From the NCBI GenBank assembly GCA_001507425.1, contig LMAJ01000009.1:62001-126000 (forward strand): a DNA stretch of 64,000 bases, given 5' to 3'. Made by a program: the position numbers and the translations under genes. The first letter of the stretch is position 1. The number at the start of each line of letters is the position of its first letter. Shown here in pieces: positions 1 through 7,274 of the stretch. This DNA is from Flavobacteriaceae bacterium CRH. Lineage in GTDB: Bacteria > Bacteroidota > Bacteroidia > Flavobacteriales > Flavobacteriaceae. The notes beneath the pieces were generated by a model, which worked only from the letters and a program-made list of their open reading frames with translations, did not search any database and was not told the origin of the DNA.

Positions 1-1
1 C

Positions 2-244
2 ATGAATTCTGATGCATTTGCAGGAAGAGCTAATGTAAACTACAAATTAATGAATTACGATGCTACAATCGAAGATTGCTCTTACTGCCTCATGATGAAC
101 CCTAAAGATTATGTGGCTTTAAACCTGAGAGGACTTTGCTACAACAAAATGGGAGAAAAAAAGAAATCCTGTAAAGACTTTACTAAAGCTATAGAATTAG
201 GAAGCCAAAGCGCTATAAAAAACAAAGCTACTTTTTGCAAATAA
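2..244 (+). CDS. TPR-repeat protein, C-terminal fragment
   Basis: The 80 visible residues look like the end of a tetratricopeptide-repeat protein. Helix pairs contain the spacing typical of TPR units, with ALNLRGLCYNKMGE followed by DFTKAIELG around residues 39-68. The gene is open to the left edge, so the methionine at position 2 is probably internal and the true start lies outside the window. TPR proteins are protein-protein interaction scaffolds; the specific role cannot be told from this piece. A hairpin terminator follows the stop codon. Confidence 0.6.
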   Translation: MNSDAFAGRANVNYKLMNYDATIEDCSYCLMMNPKDYVALNLRGLCYNKMGEKKKSCKDFTKAIELGSQSAIKNKATFCK

Positions 245-266
245 AACAATCTCAACATTACTACAA

Positions 267-304
267 AGCAATCTGCAAAATCTACATTTTACAGATTGCT
301 TTTT
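267..304 (+). terminator. Rho-independent terminator after the TPR gene
   Basis: AGCAATCTG (267-275) pairs with CAGATTGCT (292-300), the stem extends inward with AAAT/ATTT, and a T-run follows. It lies just after the TPR stop codon. Confidence 0.7.
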
Positions 305-332
305 CAGTTAAATTCTGTATTAAAGATATTGT

Positions 333-340
333 TACATTTG
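333..340 (+). promoter_or_regulatory. Promoter -7 box of the potassium channel gene
   Basis: TACATTTG matches the Bacteroidota -7 consensus TAnnTTTG and lies 20 bases before the start codon at 360. I see no clear -33 TTTG at the usual distance, so this rests on the -7 box alone. Confidence 0.4.
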
Positions 341-359
341 CGCAGTAAAACATATTTCA

Positions 360-1322
360 ATGGCACTTCTTAAAAACTTAAATGATAACGCAAAAACCGA
401 AGACAACTCAGGCTTTGGAACCAATGCCAACAGTTACGGAGGGAGATTTGTAAACAAAAACGGAACTGCCAATATTGAAAAAAGAGGAATGAATTTGCTA
501 AGGCGCATTAGCTGGTATCATATTATGATCGATATGCCAAACTGGAAATTCATGCTGATTTTATTTTCATTTTACATTATAATCAATTTCATTTTTGCCA
601 TTCTATATTACGCAATCGGGATTGAACATCTTGATGGGATCGAACAATCTCAAAGTATTTTGACGCAATTTGGCCAGGCTTACTTTTTTAGCGCGCAAAC
701 TTTTACCACTGTTGGTTACGGACATATTAGTCCAACCGGATTTTTAGCCAGTGCCTTATCTTCTGCCGAAGCTTTAATTGGTTTGCTGAGTTTTGCCATT
801 GCAACAGGATTATTTTTTGGGAGATTTAGCAAGCCAACAGCCTATATTAAATTCTCATACAATGCACTAATATCTCCTTATAAAGATAAAAAAGCATTAA
901 TGGTTCGACTTGTACCTTTTAAAAACACGAATTTAACCGATGCCAAAGCCAAAATGACTTTAGGAATGAGCGTTGAAGAAGATGGTGTAACAACAAACAA
1001 ATTCTACAGTTTAGATTTAGAATTAGAAGCTATAAATGCCCTTACATTAAGCTGGACGTTAGTGCATCCGATAACTGAAAAAAGTCCTTTCTATAATCTC
1101 ACCGAAGATGATTTTAAAAAGAACCATATCGAAATTTTAGTTTTCGTTACCACATTCGATGATATGTTTAGCAATACAGTTGCTGCAAGAACATCTTATA
1201 CATTTAATGAAATTATTTATGGCGCAAAATTCGAAACAATGTACAACAGAAGTGAGGATGGTACTAAAACGATTTTGTATTTAGACAAATTAAATCAGTT
1301 TCGTACTACAAACTTCTCTTAA
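360..1322 (+). CDS. Inward-rectifier (Kir-type) potassium channel
   Basis: A bacterial KirBac-like potassium channel of 320 residues. An N-terminal cytoplasmic stretch leads into TM1 (about 62-86), a pore helix with the selectivity filter TVGYG at residues 117-121, and TM2 (about 129-154). The remaining half (about 160-310) is the beta-rich cytoplasmic domain of inward rectifiers, which gates the pore. Family knowledge predicts a homotetramer in the inner membrane conducting K+. The gene appears to be transcribed alone from its own promoter, with 74 bases before the next gene. Length and domain order are normal for the family. Confidence 0.92.
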   Translation: MALLKNLNDNAKTEDNSGFGTNANSYGGRFVNKNGTANIEKRGMNLLRRISWYHIMIDMPNWKFMLILFSFYIIINFIFAILYYAIGIEHLDGIEQSQSILTQFGQAYFFSAQTFTTVGYGHISPTGFLASALSSAEALIGLLSFAIATGLFFGRFSKPTAYIKFSYNALISPYKDKKALMVRLVPFKNTNLTDAKAKMTLGMSVEEDGVTTNKFYSLDLELEAINALTLSWTLVHPITEKSPFYNLTEDDFKKNHIEILVFVTTFDDMFSNTVAARTSYTFNEIIYGAKFETMYNRSEDGTKTILYLDKLNQFRTTNFS

Positions 1323-1369
1323 ACTATCATTTAAATCATGTTTTAAAGTTAATTTTTCATATTTTGTTT

Positions 1370-1377
1370 TATTTTTG
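1370..1377 (+). promoter_or_regulatory. Promoter -7 box before the MerR/B12 regulator
   Basis: TATTTTTG fits TAnnTTTG and sits 20 bases before the start codon at 1397. No convincing -33 element is seen, so confidence is limited. Confidence 0.35.
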
Positions 1378-1396
1378 TTCATCCAAATAACCAAAA

Positions 1397-2296
1397 ATGA
1401 TTAACAACATTAAAACAGTTTTCAGCATTAAGGACCTCGAAAACCTGTCAGGAATAAAAGCACATACGATTCGAATCTGGGAAAAAAGATATAATATCCT
1501 TGAACCAATGCGAACGGATACGAATATTCGACTTTATAATTTACACAGCTTACAAAAACTCCTCAACATAACTTTACTGCACGAGTACGGTTATAAAATA
1601 TCGAAAATATCAACTTTCCCGGAAGAGAAAATCCCGCAACTGGTTCGTGAGATCATCTCGAAGAAAAACGCTCAAAACTACGCCATTACATCTTTTAAAA
1701 TGGCAATGATGAATTTTGACCAGGAAATTTTCTTCAATACTTTTGACTGGCTTATTTCAGAAAAAACATTTAAAGAAGTTTTTAAAGATCATTTTCTTCC
1801 TCTATTAAAAGAATTGGGCTTATTATGGCAGTCTGAAACCATAACTCCTGCAAATGAACATTTTATGAGTCATTTAATCAAGCAGAAGATTTTAATTTAT
1901 ACCGAAAGCCTTCAAATATTAAAACCAACCAGAACCGACAAAATTTTTGTTCTTTCATTGCCCTTAAATGAAATTCACCAAATCGGATTGCTCTATCTTC
2001 AATATGAAATTTTATCGAAAGGATACAAAACTATTTATTTAGGAGAAAGCATGCCAATCGAAAATTTGCAGGACCTTACCAAACATTTCGAGAATATTAC
2101 GTTTGTTTCTTTTATGACCATTCAGCCTGATCGTCACGTTATCAATCAGTATGTCAAAACAATGGGGCAAAAATTGCTTCAAAAAAACAACGAAATATGG
2201 CTTATGGGCAAAATGGCACAGCACATAGACACCAAAAATTTACCAGATCGAATAAGAATTTTCGATTCTATGGACGAAACAATTGAAACAATATAA
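1397..2296 (+). CDS. MerR-family regulator with B12-binding domain (CarH/LitR-like)
   Basis: A transcriptional regulator of 299 residues. The N-terminal MerR helix-turn-helix (about 8-75) contains IRIWEKRYNIL at 25-35. A helical cobalamin-cap domain follows (about 95-170), then a Rossmann B12-binding domain (about 180-299). Two signatures of light-sensing CarH proteins are visible: W144-x9-E154-H155 over the upper cobalamin face, and E192-x-H194-x2-G197, which supplies the lower axial histidine. In the CarH family adenosylcobalamin drives tetramerisation and repression in the dark, and light breaks the complex. The gene lies directly before crtI, so it probably controls carotenoid synthesis. 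Light sensing here is inferred from the motifs. Confidence 0.85.
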   Translation: MINNIKTVFSIKDLENLSGIKAHTIRIWEKRYNILEPMRTDTNIRLYNLHSLQKLLNITLLHEYGYKISKISTFPEEKIPQLVREIISKKNAQNYAITSFKMAMMNFDQEIFFNTFDWLISEKTFKEVFKDHFLPLLKELGLLWQSETITPANEHFMSHLIKQKILIYTESLQILKPTRTDKIFVLSLPLNEIHQIGLLYLQYEILSKGYKTIYLGESMPIENLQDLTKHFENITFVSFMTIQPDRHVINQYVKTMGQKLLQKNNEIWLMGKMAQHIDTKNLPDRIRIFDSMDETIETI

Positions 2297-2300
2297 ATAT

Positions 2301-2334
2301 TTTGTTTAAAGTTTTTGTACATTTGTTAAACAAA
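2301..2334 (+). promoter_or_regulatory. crtI promoter overlapped by a 9-bp inverted repeat (putative operator)
   Basis: TTTGTTTAA at 2301-2309 is repeated inverted as TTAAACAAA at 2326-2334, and the -7 box TACATTTG (2318-2325) lies between the arms. The right arm ends on the first base of the crtI start codon. A protein bound across this palindrome would cover the promoter. A MerR/CarH-like regulator encoded immediately upstream is the obvious candidate (inference). The transcript would have almost no leader. Confidence 0.5.
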
Positions 2335-3800
2335 TGAAAAAAACTATCGCAATAATAGGATCAGGCTTCTCTGCATTGGCCGCTTCATGTTACCTGGCTC
2401 AACAAGGAAACAGCGTAACTATTTACGAAAAAAATGATGCTATAGGCGGAAGAGCCCGACAATTTAAAAAAGACGGCTTTACCTTTGATATGGGACCAAG
2501 TTGGTATTGGATGCCCGATGTTTTTGAACGTTTTTTTAATGACTTCAACAAAAAAATAGCCGATTATTACGAGCTTATAAAACTAAATCCTGCTTATAGT
2601 GTTTATTTTGGCATTGATGATTTTATCAACATTTATGACAATCTGGAAGAAATAAAAGTCACTTTTGAAAAGATTGAAGCAGGCAGCGGTGAAAAATTAC
2701 AATATTTTATCAATCAAGCAAAAAGCAATTATGACATCGCTATTAAAGATTTGGTATATCGTCCCGGAGTTTCTCCACTCGAATTAATTACGCCCGAAAC
2801 GGCTTTAAAATTAAATCAGTTTTTTAGCACTGTTAGCAATGACATCCGAAAAAAATTTAAAAACGAAAGACTGATTCAAATTCTTGAATTTCCTGTTTTA
2901 TTCTTAGGCGCAAAACCGTCTAAAACTCCGTCTTTTTATAATTTTATGAATTATGCCGATTTCGGCTTAGGAACCTGGCACCCGAAAACCGGAATGTTTG
3001 ATGTCGTTCGCGGAATCGAAAAATTAGCTCTTGAATTGGGAGTTACTATTGAAACCAATGCAGCAATCGAAAAAATCATAGTCGAAAACAAAACGGCAAC
3101 CGGAATTATAATTAATGGAAAATCGATAAAAGCCGACATCATTTTAAGTGGTGCCGATTATCATCATTCCGAAACTTTGCTTGACGAAGAACATCGTGTA
3201 TATTCTGAAAAATATTGGGCCAATCGTGTTTTTGCACCTTCTTCCCTATTATTTTTTGTTGGTTTTAATAAAAAAATAGAAAATATAACGCATCACGCCT
3301 TATTTTTTGATGTCGATTTTAACCAGCATGCTGCAGATATTTATGATAATCCAAAATGGCCTGAAGCCCCTTTGTTTTACGCTAATTTCCCTTCTAAAAC
3401 AGATGAAACTGCAGCTCCTAACGGAATGGAAAGTGGATTTTTCCTGATTCCACTTGCACCCGGAATCAAAGATACCGAAGAACTCCGAGAAACGTATTTT
3501 GAAAAGATAATCACTCGTTTTGAGACACTTACACAACAAGAGATCAAAAATAACATTATATTTAAGAGATCTTTTTGTAAAAATGACTTTGTAACAGATT
3601 ACAACGCATACAAAGGAAATGCTTACGGAATGGCAAATACGTTATTGCAAACTGCTTTTTTACGACCAAAATTAAAAAGCAAAAAAGTCAAAAATCTATA
3701 TTTTACAGGACAATTAACTGTTCCTGGCCCTGGCGTTCCGCCTGCCTTAATTTCAGGGAAATTAGTTGCTGAGTTAATTCAAAAATCTATTAGATCGTAA
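2334..3800 (+). CDS. crtI: Phytoene desaturase (CrtI type)
   Basis: A 488-residue FAD-dependent desaturase that introduces double bonds into phytoene, usually four steps to lycopene. The N-terminal dinucleotide fold has IIGSGFSALAA (7-17) and the acidic strand end IYEKNDAIGGRAR. The C-terminal CrtI signature is FTGQLTVPGPGVPPALISG near residue 460. Length is typical. It is followed after four bases by crtB, so the two are co-transcribed. The start codon lies at the end of a palindrome overlapping the promoter, which points to tight regulation by the adjacent B12-binding regulator. Confidence 0.95.
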   Translation: MKKTIAIIGSGFSALAASCYLAQQGNSVTIYEKNDAIGGRARQFKKDGFTFDMGPSWYWMPDVFERFFNDFNKKIADYYELIKLNPAYSVYFGIDDFINIYDNLEEIKVTFEKIEAGSGEKLQYFINQAKSNYDIAIKDLVYRPGVSPLELITPETALKLNQFFSTVSNDIRKKFKNERLIQILEFPVLFLGAKPSKTPSFYNFMNYADFGLGTWHPKTGMFDVVRGIEKLALELGVTIETNAAIEKIIVENKTATGIIINGKSIKADIILSGADYHHSETLLDEEHRVYSEKYWANRVFAPSSLLFFVGFNKKIENITHHALFFDVDFNQHAADIYDNPKWPEAPLFYANFPSKTDETAAPNGMESGFFLIPLAPGIKDTEELRETYFEKIITRFETLTQQEIKNNIIFKRSFCKNDFVTDYNAYKGNAYGMANTLLQTAFLRPKLKSKKVKNLYFTGQLTVPGPGVPPALISGKLVAELIQKSIRS

Positions 3801-3804
3801 AAAG

Positions 3805-4644
3805 ATGAAAACATTATTTGACACAGTTTCTTTTAAATGTAGCAAGTTGGTCACCAAAAACTACAGTACTTCGTTTTCGCTTGCGGTTAAAATGTTATCG
3901 CCAAGCATTAGAGATGCCATTTACAGCATTTACGGATTCGTTCGTTTTGCCGATGAAATTGTCGATTCTTTTCATGATTATGACAAAGAAAATCTAATCA
4001 ACGATTTCGAAAAAGAACATTACAAAGCTATGGAAGCCGGAATAAGTTTAAATCCAATTTTAAATTCATTTCAGCATACCGTAAAAGAATATAATATTAC
4101 CGATGATTTGGTTCAGGCATTTTTAAAAAGCATGAAACTAGACCTCGTAAAATCGACATACAATACACAAACCGAATACGAAGATTATATTTATGGTTCT
4201 GCAGATGTTGTTGGTTTAATGTGTTTAAAAGTTTTTGTGAAAGGAAACGACCAAAAATACGAACAGCTTAAAACAGAAGCCATGCGATTGGGCTCAGCTT
4301 TTCAGAAAGTAAATTTCCTGAGAGATTTAAAAGATGATAATTTAGTTTTAAACCGAAATTATTTTCCCGGAATTGATTTGAATTCTTTTGATGAAAAAGC
4401 AAAAACAAGCATTATAAACGAAATCGAAGAAGATTTCAGAATTGCTTATCAGGGAATTGTAAAATTGCCAATGGAAGCAAAATTTGGCGTTTATACGGCT
4501 TTTATTTATTATAGAAAATTGCTAAAAAAACTAAAAGACACGCCGTATCAGGAAATTGGAAATTCAAGAATCAGAGTTTCAAATTATACTAAAGCCGGGC
4601 TTTTAGCGCAATCTTTTGTAACTTACAAGCTGAAGTTAGTGTAG
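3805..4644 (+). CDS. crtB: Phytoene synthase (CrtB)
   Basis: A trans-isoprenyl diphosphate synthase of 279 residues that condenses two geranylgeranyl diphosphates into phytoene. The two aspartate-rich Mg-binding motifs are present: DEIVD at 50-54, and RDLKDD at 173-178 within the NFLRDLKDD signature. It starts four bases after crtI. The substrate-making GGPP synthase is not in the window. Confidence 0.95.
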   Translation: MKTLFDTVSFKCSKLVTKNYSTSFSLAVKMLSPSIRDAIYSIYGFVRFADEIVDSFHDYDKENLINDFEKEHYKAMEAGISLNPILNSFQHTVKEYNITDDLVQAFLKSMKLDLVKSTYNTQTEYEDYIYGSADVVGLMCLKVFVKGNDQKYEQLKTEAMRLGSAFQKVNFLRDLKDDNLVLNRNYFPGIDLNSFDEKAKTSIINEIEEDFRIAYQGIVKLPMEAKFGVYTAFIYYRKLLKKLKDTPYQEIGNSRIRVSNYTKAGLLAQSFVTYKLKLV

Positions 4645-4703
4645 CACATTTACTTTTTTACGCAATATTTAGATCATAACTTTAATCTTTCAAAACATAC
4701 AAA

Positions 4704-5144
4704 ATGATTTCTTTTCTAATCTTTTTAGGCGTTTTTCTCTTTATGGAATGTGTAACATGGCTTACGCACAAGTATATTATGCACGGACTTATGTGGTATT
4801 TTCATGCTGATCATCATCAACCTAAATACGAACATACATTTGAACGCAATGATATCTTTTTCGTCATTTTTGCTATTCCAAGTATAACTCTATTTTATTT
4901 TGGAGTTCTGGGCGGATTTAATTATTTGTTTTTTATCGCTTGTGGCGTTACATCATACGGAATGTGTTATTTTTTAATTCACGATGTATTGATTCATCAG
5001 CGTTTTAAATGGTTTAAAAACACCAAAAACAAATACCTCATCGGTTTACGAAAAGCACATAAAATACACCACAAACATTTAGGCAAAGAACATGGAGAAT
5101 GTTTTGGAATGTTGTTCGTTCCTTTTAAATATTATAAAATGTAA
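4704..5144 (+). CDS. crtZ: Beta-carotene hydroxylase (CrtZ, fatty-acid-hydroxylase superfamily)
   Basis: A small membrane di-iron hydroxylase of 146 residues. Its histidine clusters are HKYIMH (22-27), HADHH (34-38), HDVLIH (93-98) and HKIHHKH (119-125), set between hydrophobic segments. Family members hydroxylate beta-carotene rings to zeaxanthin, the yellow pigment common in flavobacteria. It is the third gene of the crt operon, 59 bases after crtB. The lycopene cyclase needed to make its substrate is not in the window. Confidence 0.92.
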   Translation: MISFLIFLGVFLFMECVTWLTHKYIMHGLMWYFHADHHQPKYEHTFERNDIFFVIFAIPSITLFYFGVLGGFNYLFFIACGVTSYGMCYFLIHDVLIHQRFKWFKNTKNKYLIGLRKAHKIHHKHLGKEHGECFGMLFVPFKYYKM

Positions 5145-5151
5145 TTGATTT

Positions 5152-5613
5152 ATGAAATTATATAAATTAGAAGCCGTACAACATATAAATGCCAGTATCG
5201 AGGAATGTTGGGATTTCTTTTCAAGTCCAAAAAATCTTCAAACAATAACACTCGACAATATGAGTTTCGAAATTCAGGATTTTGATGGCAAACGAATGTA
5301 TCCGGGACAAATTATCACTTATACTTTAAAACCTCTTTTAGGCTTTAAAATCAATTGGATGACCATTATTACAGTTTCGCAGGAAAATGAATATTTTGTA
5401 GACGAACAACGTTTCGGCCCATACGCTTTATGGCATCACAAACATTTTTTTGAACCAACTGAAAACGGTACCAAAATGACGGATGTGGTTCATTATGCTT
5501 TGCCTTTTGGCTTTTTAGGCAGGATCATGAATAAATTGGTTGTAGAAAACAAACTCAAAACTATTTTTGATTATCGTCGCAATAAAATTGAAGAATTGTT
5601 CAATTCAAAATAA
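5152..5613 (+). CDS. SRPBCC-fold (START/polyketide-cyclase-like) protein
   Basis: A soluble protein of 153 residues with the helix-grip pattern of the SRPBCC superfamily: an opening strand with INASIEECWDFFSSPKNL and a long C-terminal helix FDYRRNKIEELF. These folds bind hydrophobic ligands in a deep cavity. It begins seven bases after crtZ and belongs to the carotenoid operon, so a role in pigment or lipid handling is plausible, but no catalytic residue identifies a reaction. It is the last gene before a large palindromic element. Confidence 0.75.
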   Translation: MKLYKLEAVQHINASIEECWDFFSSPKNLQTITLDNMSFEIQDFDGKRMYPGQIITYTLKPLLGFKINWMTIITVSQENEYFVDEQRFGPYALWHHKHFFEPTENGTKMTDVVHYALPFGFLGRIMNKLVVENKLKTIFDYRRNKIEELFNSK

Positions 5614-5758
5614 TTTTTTGCCACAGATCTTTTTTCACGCAGATTTTGCAGATTTAAGCAGATTTCTTTTAATTAAAATCAAAAATAAATCTGCTTAAAT
5701 CTGCAAAATCTGCGTGAAAAATAATCCTCTATAAATCCCATAATCTGTGGCAAAAAAA
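5614..5758. repeat. Large interspersed palindrome between the crt operon and phr
   Basis: A 145-bp inverted-repeat element. A perfect 35-bp arm at 5631-5665 matches its reverse complement at 5687-5721. An outer arm TTTTTTGCCACAGAT (5614-5628) is mirrored by ATCTGTGGCAAAAAA ending near 5756. The arm itself contains the internal repetition GCAGATTT. It has no coding capacity. It resembles palindromic elements I recall as scattered through flavobacterial genomes. It may also end the crt transcript. Confidence 0.85.
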
Positions 5759-5771
5759 AGAAATTAATATA

Positions 5772-7067
5772 ATGACAAAACAAAAAGTTACTTTTTTCTG
5801 GTTGAGACGCGATTTGCGTTTAGATGATAATATCGGATTATTTAATGCGTTACAATCTGATTTTCCTGTAATTCCTTTATTTATTTTTGATGAAGATATT
5901 CTGGATAATCTTCCTAAAAATGATGCACGTGTAAGTTTTATTTATGATTCGCTTCAAAAAATAAATACTGAACTTAATACTTTTGATTCTTCTATTTTAA
6001 TTAAAAAAGGAAAAACATTCGAAGTCTGGAAATCGCTTCTTGAAGAATTTGATATTCAACAAATCTTCTTTAATAAAGATTACGAACCTTATGCCATCAA
6101 ACGGGATTTGGCAATTTCTTCATTATTAAAAGAAAATAATACTGAAGCTTTTTCATTTAAAGATCATGTTATTTTTGAAGAAAAAGAAATCACAAAAGCT
6201 GACGGACTTCCGTACACGGTTTATACTCCCTATAAAAACAAATGGCTTGAAAAATATAACCTTTCCGGACAAGTTCAGGAATATGATACAAAACCATTAT
6301 TAAACAACTTTGCCAAAAACAGCTATTCGTTTCCTGAATTATCTGAAATTGGTTTTGAAAGAAGTTCCATAAAAGTGCTTCCTCACAATTTAAGTCAAAT
6401 TGCAAATTATAAAGAAATACGAGATTTTCCGGCTATAGACGGAACTTCCTATCTTTCTCCACATTTACGTTTTGGAACCGTAAGTGTTCGGAAATTAGTA
6501 AATTGGGCGAACAAAAAAAATCAAACTTTTTTGAGTGAATTAATTTGGAGAGAGTTTTTTATTCAGATACTTTTTAGCTTTCCGAAAGTTGTTAATCATA
6601 ATTTTAAATCGGCTTACGACGGAATTCAATGGCGCAATAACGAAGACGATTTTAAACGCTGGTGTTCCGGAACTACAGGTTATCCGATGGTCGATGCCGG
6701 AATGCGCCAGTTAAACGAAACCGGTTATATGCACAACCGCGTTCGCATGGTTGTGGCAAGTTTTTTATGCAAACATTTACTAATTAACTGGCAATGGGGA
6801 GAAGCTTATTTTGCCGAAAAATTACTGGATTTTGAATTAGCCTCAAACGTAGGAAACTGGCAATGGGCCGCCGGAACGGGTTGTGATGCAGCGCCATACT
6901 TCAGGGTTTTTAATCCTGAAATTCAACAAAAGAAATTTGACGAAAAAGCAATATACATCCGTAAATGGATTCCTGAATTTGATTTGAGTTACAATAAACC
7001 TATGGTCGATCATGCGTTTGCAAGAGATCGCGCGATTGCTACTTATAAGGAGGGAATTTTGAAATAG
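5772..7067 (+). CDS. phr: Deoxyribodipyrimidine photolyase / cryptochrome family
   Basis: A 431-residue flavoprotein. The N-terminal antenna-binding Rossmann domain opens with FFWLRRDLRLDDN. The C-terminal FAD-binding helical domain has GYPMVDAGMRQL, MHNRVRM and NWQWAAGTGCDAAPYFRVFNP-type motifs, the last typical of CPD photolyases. It uses blue light to split pyrimidine dimers. Its position behind the light-linked crt operon supports joint photoprotection, although a large palindrome separates them. Length is somewhat short for class I enzymes (about 430-470) but complete at both ends. Confidence 0.93.
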   Translation: MTKQKVTFFWLRRDLRLDDNIGLFNALQSDFPVIPLFIFDEDILDNLPKNDARVSFIYDSLQKINTELNTFDSSILIKKGKTFEVWKSLLEEFDIQQIFFNKDYEPYAIKRDLAISSLLKENNTEAFSFKDHVIFEEKEITKADGLPYTVYTPYKNKWLEKYNLSGQVQEYDTKPLLNNFAKNSYSFPELSEIGFERSSIKVLPHNLSQIANYKEIRDFPAIDGTSYLSPHLRFGTVSVRKLVNWANKKNQTFLSELIWREFFIQILFSFPKVVNHNFKSAYDGIQWRNNEDDFKRWCSGTTGYPMVDAGMRQLNETGYMHNRVRMVVASFLCKHLLINWQWGEAYFAEKLLDFELASNVGNWQWAAGTGCDAAPYFRVFNPEIQQKKFDEKAIYIRKWIPEFDLSYNKPMVDHAFARDRAIATYKEGILK

Positions 7068-7076
7068 TTAATTTTG

Positions 7077-7166
7077 TTTCAGGTTTCAGGTTTCAGGTTT
7101 CAGGTTTCAGGTTTCAGGTTTCAGGTTTCAGGTTTCAGGTTTCAGGTTTCAGGTTTCAGGTTTCAG
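7077..7166. repeat. Heptamer tandem array (TTTCAGG, about 12.9 copies)
   Basis: An uninterrupted array of the 7-base unit TTTCAGG runs for 90 bases directly after the photolyase gene, with no mismatch between units. One reverse-complement unit, CCTGAAA, lies at 7254-7260 on the other side of the terminator. Such an array is prone to slippage and copy number probably varies between strains. Confidence 0.95.
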
Positions 7167-7170
7167 CATA

Positions 7171-7206
7171 AAAAAATCCAATTCGAAAACACGAATTGGA
7201 TTTTTT
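7171..7206. terminator. Bidirectional terminator between phr and the ABC1 gene
   Basis: A perfect 15-bp stem, AAAAAATCCAATTCG (7171-7185) with CGAATTGGATTTTTT (7192-7206), and a six-base loop. T-runs occur on both strands, as expected between two convergent genes. Confidence 0.88.
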
Positions 7207-7274
7207 ATGGTTAAATTCCAGAATTCACATTCCAACAAACTTGAAACATGAAACCTGAAACAAAAGAAACAATT

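Noticed and set aside
7077-7166. CRISPR-like array
   Set aside because: The unit is 7 bases with no spacers and no cas genes nearby; it is a simple tandem repeat.
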